Assembly: GCA_036346405.1 (NCBI GenBank)
Contig: CM070559.1
Coordinates: forward strand, 38,601,889 to 38,665,888
Length of the DNA stretch: 64,000 nt
Source: Phyllostachys edulis
Lineage: Eukaryota; Streptophyta; Magnoliopsida; Poales; Poaceae
Direction of reading: 5' to 3'
Positions 21,168 to 33,508 of the stretch are shown here, in pieces. A program made the position numbers and the translations under genes. Every line of letters begins with the position of its first letter. Position 1 is the stretch's first letter. A model generated the notes under the pieces. The model was given only the letters and a program-made list of their open reading frames with translations. It was not told the DNA's origin and searched no databases.

Positions 21168-24100
21168 TGGGACCCAAAAATGCAATTCTGGACCCTCTAT
21201 GTATAATGCACTAGTCCATGACCATGCTAATGCACGCAATTTCAACATAGATGAATATCGATCCACACAAGACAAAATAATAGCATAAATGAGTAATTTG
21301 ATTAACAAATAACCATTTTGACCTTATGGTCGAGTTTACATTTATTAAGCCTCACAGGGCTAGCAATAAGGAAATAAGCAACAGCGGAAAAAAAACTAAA
21401 CTCCAGCGGAATCTCATCAATTCACCACAGGCAACCAACTGGGATCAAGACCCTAACGATCAGCACCTTCATAGAACTCTTCCTCAAAAGCAGGCGAAGA
21501 CTCCTCCACTTCTGTTGATTTATTATAGCAAGCATGAGTACACAACCGTACTCGTAAGTCATACCACAGAATGCAATTTATACATGATAGCTTATTCCAA
21601 ATGAATGGCTTCTGTGGTTTTTTTTTTGTAGAAATGCAATATTTGTGATTTGAATAAAAATAATAGATTAAAACACAATGTAAAACAATTAAACAATATT
21701 AATTTTATCAGTTGCTTTCACAAAGACACATAGCCTAATCAACTTATTCACACAGCCATATGACTTAGATCACACAGCTCCCTTCCCAAGTGTTTTATGA
21801 AAATCTATCCCTCGTGTGAAATCCCCGAGCATGTCCATAACCGCGGATGCGACTATTCGAATAGATTGATTTAACACTTTGCAAAGGTTGTACACTTTAC
21901 CCACACGATATAACTAGTGTTGCAAGCACTAATCATAACAAAATGTTTCAGAAATTTTATCTCAAACATTGACACTCCTGATGTGATTTACCGCTAGACT
22001 AACCCACAGATAAAGCCAGTCCAACACACATTGTTGGACCTGAAGACGGCAAACCGCTCATAAATGTGTACTACCTGGTAGTCCACACCTCCACCCTTAC
22101 ACACAGTCTAACCTATTACCTGAGTAATCAATGCCGAGAATTCATAACTTACTAAGTTAGCCCGTCCCATCAGGCATGTGGTTGTATGGAAGGCCCAGTT
22201 CAATGACGCACAAAGTTAAGTCCTTAATTGACCAAGGCAAGACTTCCAATTTCTAACTATGCCACACATATTAACGTTCCCATTCACACAGCCCACCATG
22301 TCACACAGTATCCACCACTTGCCTCAATCTCAATCTTTTCCCACCCTGTTGATTAAGTGCAAAATATGCCACCAACGAGTAATGACACACAGTGCACACA
22401 GTTTTATTATAAAGTTCCATAATCACTTAGTCAGATTCATATTTGTAACTCACATAAAATGATGACTCGTGGCATGGCTAAGCAGACTAATCATATCTAA
22501 CCAACCCACGGTGGTGCTACAATAAAACCAACAATATATAAACCAATCTAGGGTGACAAAAGATTATGACATAGCAATAGACAAGGTGGATATGACAAAT
22601 TGGATAATAACTAAACCCAAAAGCATTTAAATAAATACTTCAAAGTAAATGCATTAATTTGAATCAATATAACTTTTGAAAACTGGGTTCAATATAATCA
22701 AATGTATAACTTGCCTTGGAATAGATCTAGGTACTGGTCTTGATCTTGATGCACTCCTTCTTCCTCAAAGTTCCCCCTGTATCAATGTCTACTCGTAAAC
22801 GAAGCAAATAAACAAAATAAATAAATAATAGAGAGAAAACAAACTCCAAAAATTAATTAAAAATCTTAGATAAATAGATCTTGAATTTAGATGAATTTAA
22901 AATTTTGAATGGACTCAATCGGAGTTCAGATGAACAAGATATGGCCTTTGGATCAAAACTAAAGAAATAACCTAAATAGGAATTATTGGATTTATCCGAA
23001 TTATTTTCCAACAGAAAAAATCGGATAATGACGTTAGCCCTGGGATTTTCGGAATTAAAAGAAATAAAAGACAATCTAACATGTGGGACCCACACGACAG
23101 TGAGACGACTCACGATAGACTAAGCCCACCGAGCCTTTGGATCTGGGATTGGGTGAATCGTTCACGCACGCGTTGACAAGGCCGACACGCACGCAACATG
23201 TATGCACATGCGCTGAGGTGAGTAGCTGATGTGGATGCCACGTCGACAAGACGATGGCGAGGCTCGGGTTCTACCAACAACGGCGAACGGCGGCGGCTCG
23301 CCGAGGGTGAGTGCTCACATTGGATAGCCCTCGCTATTGCGCACCTGGAGACACTTGAGTTCACACCGGCCGAGAGCAACGGAGTCAGCCGGAATTGCAA
23401 CCGAAGCAGAGAACGAAGGTCGATACTGTCGGCGGCGAGCTCCAATGACGCCCAGACAATGCGAAGAGGTGCTTGAGGAAGCTCTGATGACGAAGATGAC
23501 GACGGTGTGATCCACGGAGGCGGAGCACGATGAACGGCGACAGGATTCGAAGAACACAGCTGCGGCAACCAAAACCCTAAAGTTCAATCGCGGCGGCACT
23601 AGGGTTCTTGGGACGGAATTGGATGGGGTTTTGGGTTGAGCAGACAAAAGTGCACCCAGGGGTACTATTTATACCCAGAGATCGGACTCGGATAAGGAAT
23701 CCCCAAATCGGGGTTGATACGGACTCGCCGCTTATAGAGATAGAGATCGAATTGAGATACGACTTTTATCCCAAAAGATGCGAAAGAGATAAAGATCGAG
23801 TTTGGCAAGATTTTTCGGGATCATTTAATTGGATAATCAGTTTGTTGGGCGGAGCTTCTAGAAGGCGATCATGGCGGACGCGGGCACAGCTGCGCACGAG
23901 GAAGGCGACTCGGAGACAAAGGCTCACGCGGGCCCACATGGCAGCGGGTTGAAGGCGCAGGGCCACCGGTCAACGGAACTGAGACGCGGGCCCACAGGCC
24001 AGAGAAACGAAAGCATGGGAGTGTTTGGAACGGTCCGAACATTCACGCGGACCCACCTGTCAGTGAGAGGCGCGCACGTTCGAACCGGGTGAAGGGAGAG

Positions 24101-24528
24101 GGACACTAACATGTGGGGACCACATGTCAGCGGAGACGGGCACGAGCGCGAACGCACTGGGCCGCACAACAATTGGCCAAGAGATAATAGGGTTGGGTTT
24201 CGGCCCAATCCTTTACCTGATATTTAAATTAGGTTTTTATATTTTAAAAATACCAGAAAATCCTAATGGCAATTAGAAAATAGCAAATGCACTCGGAAAA
24301 ATTCTACAAAAATCTAGAAAATATATCCAAATATATCCAAGCACATATAATCCAAATAAAATAGTTTTGACAATTGTTGATATTGGCTTTAATCATATTA
24401 AATTATTTTGATACTAAAAGTCCAAGTTAAGCTTTTGAATTAAATTCAAATAAAACTCAAGGGTGAATTTTCAACTACTAACTAATCAAAAGGGTTTTTA
24501 AAGCTCAGAAAATTGGGATATTGCGACA
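21168..24528 (-). mobile_element. 5' LTR of minus-strand Gypsy
   Basis: A 3361-bp LTR with ends (read on the minus strand) TGTCGCAATATCCCAAT and TTTTTGGGTCCCA. A TATA box (minus strand GTATAAATAG, 23674-23665) precedes GC-rich transcribed-type sequence with small open frames that I treat as chance. It shares the AT-rich start, GC-rich centre and AT-rich tail layout with the LTR at 3709-6785. Confidence 0.75.
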
Positions 24529-24783
24529 TCTTTATGATGTTGAGCTTGTAGGTACCAGCTTCCACTACTTCTCGCTCTCCTTTCCGGCCAACTCTCACAG
24601 CACCACTCGCTCTGCCACGGACGAGGACTACCCTAGTTTGACTAACTAGGTGGAGATGACCGTGTGATGGACTACACATACCAAACTACTTTGGATGAGC
24701 TCTGCATCACTCACCAGAAGCTGCAGGAGGCAGATGAGGAGTTAGCCTTGCTCAAGGCAGGCAACGCCGGTTCCTCGTTCTAG
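24529..24783 (+). pseudogene. C-terminal remnant of plus-strand Gypsy ORF0
   Basis: Directly after the minus-strand LTR, the plus frame reads LYDVELVGTSFHYFS, aligning with IYTRELQDTVFRYHP of the other ORF0. After a stop and frame change it reads MDYTYQTTLDELC and an LQEADEELALLK-type coiled coil ending in TAG at 24781-24783. This is the right-hand continuation of the ORF0 broken at about 7.13 kb, and it shows where the minus-strand Gypsy landed. Confidence 0.55.
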
Positions 24784-25202
24784 GGAGAGACTTCAGAGTC
24801 TGCTCTGAAGAGGCAGCGGACGAGCAACACAAGAGCATACATCAGCCAGTTTCGTGTTGAGTCCCATCGGTCCAGGGCCTAGACCTTTTTCTTTTCATGT
24901 TTAGACAGAATTGTGAGCTGTCGTTTACTCTTGTGGCAGCCACAATCAAACAATAAAAATAAAAGTTATTTCAAAAAAGTTGCTCATTTGTGCTTGTTCT
25001 TGGTTCTTGGTTCTTGGTGTTATTTTAAATCTATCCTCCTTAGTTTCTCTTCTCCTATCTTTTCTAAGTCTTGGAGTTCTGGCTGATGGTGACCGCTCGC
25101 AGGACAAGAAGTGGAAGTACTAGCAGACGAGGCAACGAGAATGCCGTTCACCAAGACATCCCGATCCCATCACCACCAGCAGACGGTCCCGATTAGCGTC
25201 AA

Positions 25203-25604
25203 ATGATAGCCAACCAAAGTCATCTGATCGACCTTCTTGCTCAATCCATAAGTCAGAATCAGAATCAGCAGGCAGCAACAGACCATGCTCCACCTCCTCC
25301 TCCAAGATCCAGTTTGACAGAGTTCATGAGGACACATCCTCCGACGTTCTCGATCACCACAGAGCCAATGGATGCATACGACTGGCTCTGTGCAATTGGC
25401 AAGAAACTGGACATTGCTCAATGCAATGATCATAAGAGGGTATTGTTTGCCTCTCACCAGCTTATGGGGTCAGCTTCGGAATGGGACAACTTCACTCAAT
25501 GCCACGCCAATGCCTAGGCCATCACCTGGAACGAATTCGTGCAAGCCTTTCATCATGCACATGTTCCTTCTAGCATGGTGACTTCGAGGAACCACGTGTT
25601 TAGG
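25203..25604 (+). pseudogene. Gypsy gag fragment, plus strand
   Basis: An open frame contains a Gln/Asn-rich N terminus, SLTEFMRTHPPTFS, AYDWLCAIGKKLDIAQC and ASHQLMGSASEWDN, followed after one stop by AITWNEFVQAFHHAHVP. These are the standard gag capsid landmarks. It belongs to the plus-strand Gypsy whose LTR is at 3709-6785. The frame ends where the inverted-repeat element begins at about 25604. No protease, RT or 3' LTR follows. Confidence 0.75.
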
Positions 25605-25807
25605 CAAAAGGTTTAAAAAAACCTTACTTAGGCTTGCCCTATCCCGTTCCATCCAATGGGATATGATAGGTGGGACACGCCTATCAATCAAACTAATAAG
25701 TAGGCATGCATGTCAGTCCCTTTTCTCACCTCTCTCTTCTTTACTCTCCCTCTCATCCTCTCTCCCATATATAACAACTGGTTCGGTGAATGGTGACGAC
25801 AGCAATC

Positions 25808-27322
25808 TATTGGTGATATGGCCTAAAGGCAATCGTAGAGATGATTGTATCATGTATATGTTTATGAGTTATAGAATAAATATTGTTATGTTCATTGGAT
25901 GAATTATCATTTATAAATATTAACAAGTATATGAATTGTTGGTGAAGCTCTTTAACTTATATGGTGTCATTCTAAATGTATCCCTGATCAGATGTCACTG
26001 GTCAAAACACTAGTGACTTATCGACCAGCACATGCATTGATTGATGACCATGTTTTACCGGTCATAGATATAGGGATATCGAATCAATAATGTGAACACA
26101 TGTTAGAGAACATTGGTGTTGGATTGATCCACCTTGAGATACTATTGAGATTATTAGGATTTTATGTGTCATCAGTTGGTCTCAAGCAATGATGATGTAT
26201 AATCCTTAGACCCGAGATCAGCATGGTTTTCTACATGTGTAATAGTACACTTAGAGATTGCCAAACGCTACTCCGTAACTGGATAGTTATAAAGGTAGCT
26301 TTCAGATATGCTATGAAAGATACGAAGGGATGTGACAGGTCGGATATGGGATTTGCCCCTCCTAACATAACAGGAGAAATATCTCTAAGCCCTCGATGTG
26401 GTTGGATAAAAAAAAGTGCATGGCTGTGCCACTAGTGGTCGAAGAGTCGACCACATGAAGTTATTCGTCACTTGATCGATAAAGTATTGAACAATCTATG
26501 GATGACAAAATATCTCACCTGGAGTTCAACCAGATATCATGAGGCAAAGGGAGAATTCGCAAGCAGGTCGTTCAGTCCGACCAAATATGAATTGGTTGTA
26601 TGGAGATACGGACTGGTCGGACATGATCACTAATCGGTTGTAAGAAGTTACGAACTGATCGTAACTAAATATGAACTGGTTGTATAGAGATACGAGCTGG
26701 TCGTAAGTGATAAGGATCTAGTCACAGATCATATTGCATAAGGTTCATCCGATATAATATTTATGTGTATTCGGAAATCGTTATGTCCTGCTAGGAACTG
26801 CTAACAACTCGTGGTCAAAAAGGAGTTTCTGAGTCACAACCGATTACACATGAACCTACAGGTCGCACACTTAATAGGTTGGAACAAATGAGTTCGAATA
26901 TGATCTATTATGGGCTTTTTATAAGGGGGTGCATGGGGCTGCTGCGACGCACGTGAGTTGCTCCACCTAAACCCTAGCCGTCATCTTCTCGAAGGCCCTA
27001 CCGTGCGTGCCGGTGCAAGCACACCGGCGTACAGCATTCCACCCTAGAAATGTGGATACCGTAGAGGTGTTGATGCAGCTGCTGCTGTGCTGATCGAGGA
27101 CGATCCACAACCAATGCAAGGAACGTCATAGGTTGCTGGAGGAGACGATCGGTGCCAAGGACGTTGGACGATCGACTATGACCACTTCATCGACGTGCTC
27201 GACATTTGGTCAGGCTGCTCCAACTCTTCTTCTGCTGCACTACGCGTCTAGTGGTAATGATCTATGATCTCTTGCTTGCATTGTTTCCTAGTTTACGTGG
27301 TAAAATTTTTGAATTGTCAGCT
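25808..27322 (+). mobile_element. Probable solo Copia LTR (main part)
   Basis: It starts TATTGGTGATATGGCCTAAAGG, resembling the start of Angela/BARE/RIRE1-type Copia LTRs (TGTTGGAAATATGCCCTAGAGG from family knowledge) with the terminal TG decayed to TA. It is interrupted at 27322 by the Copia element 27323-37932, and its last 25 bases are at 37938-37962, ending CCCTACA. The flanks CAATC (25803-25807) and AAATC (37963-37967) are an imperfect 5-bp target duplication. No internal region is present, so it is a solo LTR of about 1.54 kb. Family name is tentative. Confidence 0.5.
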
Positions 27323-29372
27323 TGTAGGATCGTATGGCACAATCAGAGGGGGGGTGAATGATTGTACCGATTTCTTACTCACAAATTAGCTAAACTTGCC
27401 GTGCGCTGGCTCTTCTCGCGACCTCCCCGAGGACCTCTTCAGAACCTCCTCGAGGACCTCTTCCAAGAAGACTTCTCACATACAGCTTGAACAAAAACAA
27501 TCTTGAGACAATGTCGAATAGATCTGATATCTTATTTCTCAATCTTGTTCTGTGTCTACAAAGTGCTCTTCAAGCACCCCTCAAAGCTCTCAATTAAAAG
27601 ACCTCTAAAACTCTACCGCAAAAGCTACGTACCAAAGCGATGTAACAAAAAACCCCCGTAAAAGCCCTGGGAAAAAACTTCCCCTCTACCTTCTTTTATA
27701 TGCAGAGACCAATCCGTGTCCTCAATGACACGGACACAAAATCATAACTCTTTCAAGAATCAAGGGACCCAAAACCCTTCCAAACACAGGTTTTCCAATA
27801 TCTCTAAACCTTCCAGATATTTGAACGCCTTCCATATCTCCTCACACGTCATAAGCCTTCAGGACTCCACCTCCCGAAGCTTCTCCGTGCATTATCCAAC
27901 CACCTTTGATCTCCACGTGCTCTAGCGCAAGCCCGACCACCTCGTGACATCGTCGACCTCTTAGACCTCAGATTTCCCCATTCTAGTCCTAGTCCTCATT
28001 GTCATCGACCATGGTTGTCTTCACGCTCAACCTACATATGCAAAGACCAAAGAACATATCCCAGCACAAGTTCTCCAACTTGACCAATATTAGTTCACAC
28101 ACGCATATCACATACTCTTAATCATCAATAAACACTAACCAGATTAACCTTGAATTCCACGACCAGTTCAACAAAGTCCGCGACAAGTTCCAGTAGGTCA
28201 ACGACCACCTCCACGATATCCACGACGTCTATTATTAATTCCATCAAGTCTACGACCACTCACTTACACCGTAGCACTTGAAGCATACAGGATTTGGAAT
28301 GAATAGGGTGGTCTTGTGGAGACCTCCGGGTGGTCCTGAGAAGACCTCCGGATGGTCCTTCAAGACCTCGTAAAAGACCTCCTAAGAGGTCCTGGAAGAC
28401 CTTGTGAGTGGTCTTGGAAAAACATCCTGAAAGATCTCCTAGGAGGCCCTGTGAAGACGTCCTAGGAGGTCCTGAAAGACCTCCTGGAAGACCTCTTGGG
28501 AGGTCTTGGAGGATCTCCTCAAAGACCTCTGGAGTGGTCTTTGAAAAACATCCGGGGTCGCCTTTGAAAACATCCGGGGTCGTCTTTGTAAATCTCCAGG
28601 GACGTCTTTGTAAATCTCTAGGGACGTCTTTGTAAATCTCTAGGGACGTCTTTGTAAATCTCCAGGGTCGTCTTTGTAAATCTTCAGGGACGTCTTTCTG
28701 CAAAGACCATCTCCTTGCTACAGTACCTCGAAAGTCCTCCGTGCTACAGTATCTCGAAGAATAGTAACTGGAGGACCTCCTTGCTACAGTACTCGAAAAA
28801 CCTCTTGGCCGATCCAGATAACTCCAGGGAGAGGTCCTGTGTGGTCCACATAGATCCACGTTGGTGCCCACGAGGGAAGTCTTGGATGGACAAGATTGAT
28901 CAGGGGAGGTCCTAGATGGACAAGATTTCTCCATGTTGATTCTCCTAGGAGACATCCTGGATGGACCAGATTAATCCTGAGGTCTTGGATGGTCGTGATT
29001 GACGCGCATTGACGCTCCTTGGGAAAAGACCTGGATGGATCAGATTGATCCTGGGGAGGTCCTGGACGGATGCGATTGATGTGCATTAGTTCACCTAGAA
29101 AGGTCCTGGACGGTTGCGATTGATGCGCGTTAGTTCTTCCTTGGGGAGGTCGTGGGTGGTCCAGATAACACCTGGGGAGGTCCTGGATGGTTGCGATGCA
29201 TCCATGCGAATGCTTCTCAGAAGGATCTTGAAGACCTCTGGCAAACCTAAAAAGACCTTAAACAAAACACCCAAACGGAACAACAGAACCTTCCAACAAC
29301 CGCAAATTCTAGTGCAATAAAAAGGTCAATTATTCAACAGTAAAAACCACGACCACGCCCCATGGTCCAACA
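27323..29372 (-). repeat. 3' LTR of Copia element 2
   Basis: Collinear with 35882-37932. It contains a degenerate array (28.3-29.25 kb) of short units on GAGGTCCTGGA / AAGACCTCC / GGGACGTCTTTGTAAATCTC themes. The polypurine tract lies beside it on the minus strand (about 29373-29386). Confidence 0.9.
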
Positions 29373-30419
29373 ATCTCCCCCTTGATGAATACATTGACAA
29401 CACTTCAAAGTAGAGAGAAGAATTTGCGAAAACAAGTAAGGTTTCAAAAAATGCAAAGCATCAAATCGAGAAAACTCAAACTCCCCCTCAACACAAGCAC
29501 AATTCCAATTGATATTCTCCCCCTTTGGCAATGTACTCAGCAAGAACTTCCGAGAGAGAAGACATCCGAGAGAAAGTAAGGAGAGTAAAAAGCCAGAAGC
29601 TGTGCCCTTTTTTAATTCAATTTAATAGAATAACCAAGCCATTTTTGAGTAGAGCTTAACATGATCATATAAAAACATATATCATATAGCAAAGTCAAAA
29701 CAAGTTTGTAGAGTGATTAAGCAGTTTTAATCAAATGACACAGCATGTTAAACAATGACTAAAATGATTATAAGACCACAAGGAGATGTCACCATGAAAA
29801 GTTAAAGACTAACAGTGAGGCAAAGGTTAAATCTAGATGAGCTATCAGTCTCATATCAACACCCTATTGCTTCACATTCAAATCTTATGCATGTGGCATG
29901 CTTGTAGCATACTTCTTTACAAGGTGGCATGCTTGAAGCATACTTCTTTTCAATGGTGGCATGCTTGAAGCATAATTCTTTTCATTTGAGCACTTTTGTG
30001 TGCATTTTTTTTTCTTTTGAATACATAGATATGTATGGCATGCTTGAAGCATACATCTTTTCAAATGTCTCTTTCTCATTTTTTTTATAACATGCCAAAA
30101 TGAGTGAGCATCACAGGATTGCAATGAGAGACATACTTACTTCAAATCCATGATTTAAAATAAGACTCACAAACAAGCTCATCCTTTTCGATGAACACCA
30201 CAAAGTGATAACAATAATCAATCTAGTCAAAGAGTTCAGCCATGTCAAGCTTTAGTTCTTATGAAGCAAATTAATTATAACCAGTAAATATCAAGGCTAC
30301 ACAGCACATGAATAAATATGATAGAGAAAGCTCTACGACTCATTTGATTTCAATGGCTTGGACTTGATGATTTGATTGTCAAAACAAAGCTTCTAGACTT
30401 TTAAACCCAAACTCCCCCC
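29373..30419 (-). other. 3' non-coding interior of Copia element 2
   Basis: AT-rich DNA between the end of pol and the 3' LTR, with the GCATGCTTGAAGCATAC repeat at 29893-30055. No gene. Confidence 0.7.
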
Positions 30420-32210
30420 TCAGAATAAGCCCATAGGATGTAACACACCCAATTCACTTCTCAAAAGGGCAAACCGAGCAGAATCAAGCGGTTTAGTGAA
30501 AATATCAGCAACTTGAGACTCTGTATCAATAAAATGCAGAACAACATCTCCCTTTTCCACATGGTCTCTAAGGAAATGATACCGAATATCAATGTGTTTG
30601 GTTCTTGAGTGTTGCATAGGATTTTTTGCAATACAAATAGCACTAGTGTTATCACAGAAAAGAGGAACATTATCCAAATTTAAGCCAAAATCCTTAAGAG
30701 TAGAAGTCATCCAAAGCAATTGAGAGCAACAAGAAGCAAAGACTACATATTCGCCTCGGTTGGAAAGTGCAACAGACAATTGTTTTCTAGAAGCCCATGA
30801 CACAAGAGATGTGCCTAAAAAGTGACAAGTGCCAGAGGTACTTTTTCTATCAATTCTACAACCCCCAAAATCAGCATCTGAGTAAGCTCTAAGGGTAAGG
30901 CAGGATGAGGAAGAATACCATAAACCGAATTCTAGGGTTGACTGAAGATACCTGAAAATTCGTTTAACTGCTTGACGATGTGAAGCACGTGGGGAAGCTT
31001 GAAAACGAGCACACAAACACATGGCAAAGTGAATGTCTGGCCTTGAAGCAGTGAGATACAAAAGTGAACCAATCATGCTTCTGTATTCTTTTTTATCAAC
31101 AGACTCTCCATCCTCATCAGGGTCTAACACTGCAGTGGATCCCATTGGTGTGGAGACTGGTTTGCTTGTCCCCATTTGAAAACGGCGAAGGAGATCCTTA
31201 GTGTATTTGGTTTGATGAACAAAAGTACCTTGCTTTGATTGCTTGATCTGAAAACCTAGAAAGAACGTGAGTTCTCCCATCATGCTCATCTCAAATTCTC
31301 TGCTCATAGTATCTAAAAACTTTGAAACAAGAGCATGCGAGGAACCTCCAAAGATGATATCATCCACATAAATCTGGACAAGTAAAAGATCATTGCCATG
31401 CTTGAGTGTAAACAAAGTTTTATCTACCTTGCCCATTTGAAAGTCATTCTTAAGCAAATATGATTTAAGCCTATCATACCATGCTCTCGGTGCTTGTTTT
31501 AAACCATATAAAGCTTTGGACAACTTGAAGACATGATTAGGAAATTTCAGATTTTCAAACCCGGGTGGTTATCTTACATAAACCTCTTCCTCAATATAGC
31601 AATTAAGGAAGGCACTCTTAACATCCATTTGATACAATTTGAAACCCTTAGAAGCAGCAAAAGCTAAAAGGATTCTAATGGCTTCTAACCGAGCCACAGG
31701 AGCAAAAGTTTCACCAAAGTCAAGACCTTCCACCTAGGTAAAACCCTGAGCCACAAGTCTTGCCTTATTTCGGACAACAACACCATCCTCACTTTGTTTA
31801 TTCTTAAAAACCCATTTGGTTCCAATGACATTGTGACCAAGAGGAGGTGAGACTAAGGTCCAGACTTTGTTGCGCTCAAAATTTTCCAATTCCTCATGCA
31901 TGGCATTAGTCCAAGACTCATCAGATAAAGCGTGATTTATATCTTGGGGTTCAAAAGAGGAAACAAAAGCAGCATGAGCATATGATGTATTGGAGTTATA
32001 CCTGTTGCGAAGAACTCTCTCACTTAACTCACCAATCATTTGTTCAGGAGGATGACGTCGTTGAATATGCAGAGGAGCCTGTGTAGTCGTTGGTGACATA
32101 GTTGTAGCATCAGTGGCCTCTACCTCATTGGAGGTAGGAGCAGAGCCATTGGATGTAGTCTCCATTTGTGTAATGTGAATCGGGGTAACCCTTTCATTGT
32201 CGTCTGTCTA
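30420..32210 (-). pseudogene. Copia RT and RNase H (broken)
   Basis: Segment 32165-31734 has the RT start (ALSDESWTNAMHEELENFE, VWTLVSPP, IGTKWVFKNK, RLVAQGFT). Segment 31523-30420 has LYGLKQAPRAWYDRL, the catalytic palm motif YVDDIIFG and the RNase H part (AYSDADFGGCRIDRKSTSG, ending SRTKHIDIRYHFLRDHV). In-frame stops separate the two. The normally conserved STAEAEY stretch of RNase H reads SNRGEY, so a conserved residue is lost. Confidence 0.85.
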
Positions 32211-32212
32211 AA

Positions 32213-33508
32213 TCATAGAAGAGGTCTTCGGTGCCTCATTTTCTTGTATACCTGCAGTGTCGGTTCTAATACCTGGACTAGCCTCATCAAAGTGACCTCG
32301 CATGTCTCAGCAATTTTGTTAGTTTCTAAATTGAGTACACGATAGCCTCGGGTGTGAGCTGAATATCCAAGAAAAATACCATCTGAGGATCTAGATTCAA
32401 ATTTATCAATATTTCCATGTTTAAGAATGAAACACCGACAACCAAACACTCTCAAATGAGAGATCTTAGGAGAATGACCAAAGCGAAGCTCATAAGAGGT
32501 CTTATTCAATTTAGCATGCAGAAAAACTCTATTAGAAATATAGCCAGCAGTGGAAATAGCTTCAAACCAATACTTCATAGGAGTAGCATATTCATTCAAC
32601 ATTGTTCTTGCCATCTCAACCAAAGTTCTATTTTTACGCTCTACAACACCATTCTGTTGAGGCACACGAGCTGAGGAGAACCGATGATCTAAACCTTTTT
32701 CAGTGCAAAAGGAAGCAAATAATGTGTTCTTGAATTCAGTTCCATTATCAATTCTAATTGCTCTAAGGGCTCTTGGGAGTTCAATGGCAAGTCTAAGGAC
32801 AAATTCTCTAAAGTGACCAAAGACTTCATCCTTAGATGCCATGATAAAGACCCAAGAGTATTTAGAGTAATCATCAACAATAACAAGAACATACCATTTA
32901 CCTCCAACTGACTAAACTCTGGCAGGACTAACAGTATCCATGTGCAACAATTGACAAGGTGCATCAGTCATGACAAGAGAGAGAGGAGGATGAGTTGCTG
33001 AAACCATCTAACCATGACGACAAGGAGAGCATACAAAATTCAAAGATCTTTCAATTTTAAGATTAAGCAAACCTCTAACAAGATTCAAATTACTAATGCG
33101 AGCAAGATGATCAAAACCAATATGACCTAATCTACGATGCCAGTGAAACAAATCTTTAGAATCAGATGAAACAAGACACCTAAGATCAGAAGATGATGAG
33201 AATGAAAAATCAGCTTTAAACAATCGACCAACTCAAGTAATCTTACAAACTAGATCACCAGATGCATCTAAAATACAGCAAGAGTGCTTTTTAAAACTTA
33301 CCTCAAGATTGTCATCAATCAACTGTGAGACGGAAAGTAGATTATAGCTCAACTTACTGACAAGAGCCACATCTTTCAAAATGAACCTGTCGTTGACACG
33401 CACAGTTCCTTTTGCAAGAACTCGTCCTTGCGCATTGTCCCCAAAAGTGATCATCTCATCACCGGTGGCATGAGTGAGGGAGAAAAACCATCGTGAGTCT
33501 CCAGTCAT
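32213..33508 (-). pseudogene. Copia GAG-pre-integrase and integrase (broken)
   Basis: Segment 33508-33233 starts MTGDSRWFFSL and contains VALVSKLSYNLLSVSQL. Segment 33223-33008 has the HHCC zinc-binding region (LFHWHRRLGHIGFDHLA ... CSPCRHG). Segment 32842-32213 has the core: IRIDNGTEF with a catalytic Asp and PQQNGVVERKNRT with the catalytic Glu. Several stops and a frameshift around 32.85 and 33.0 kb break it. Confidence 0.85.

Larger units (their letters stand above)
7100..24528 (-). mobile_element. Truncated minus-strand Gypsy retrotransposon (host of nested insertions)
   Basis: In element order (high to low coordinate): 5' LTR 24528-21168, primer-binding site 21160-21149, ORF0 20854-20246, gag from about 19950, protease about 18425-18090, then reverse transcriptase 7984-7154. 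The protease-RT linker is interrupted by the Copia element 7985-18087, and gag is interrupted by a hAT MITE at 19140-19463. RNase H, integrase and the 3' LTR are missing at the left end (about 7.1 kb). The element was inserted into the ORF0 of the plus-strand Gypsy, and a deletion at that junction removed its 3' part. It cannot move on its own. Confidence 0.75.

Noticed and set aside
23110..23647. Open frames of 110-152 codons on the minus strand
   Set aside because: They lie just downstream of the TATA box of the Gypsy LTR in its GC-rich transcribed part. Such frames are common there by chance and no domain is seen.
28260..29086. Open frames of up to 231 codons with repeated Arg/Lys/Thr words
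   Set aside because: They are translations of the degenerate short-unit arrays in the Copia LTR. The same appears at 36816-37491 in the other LTR.
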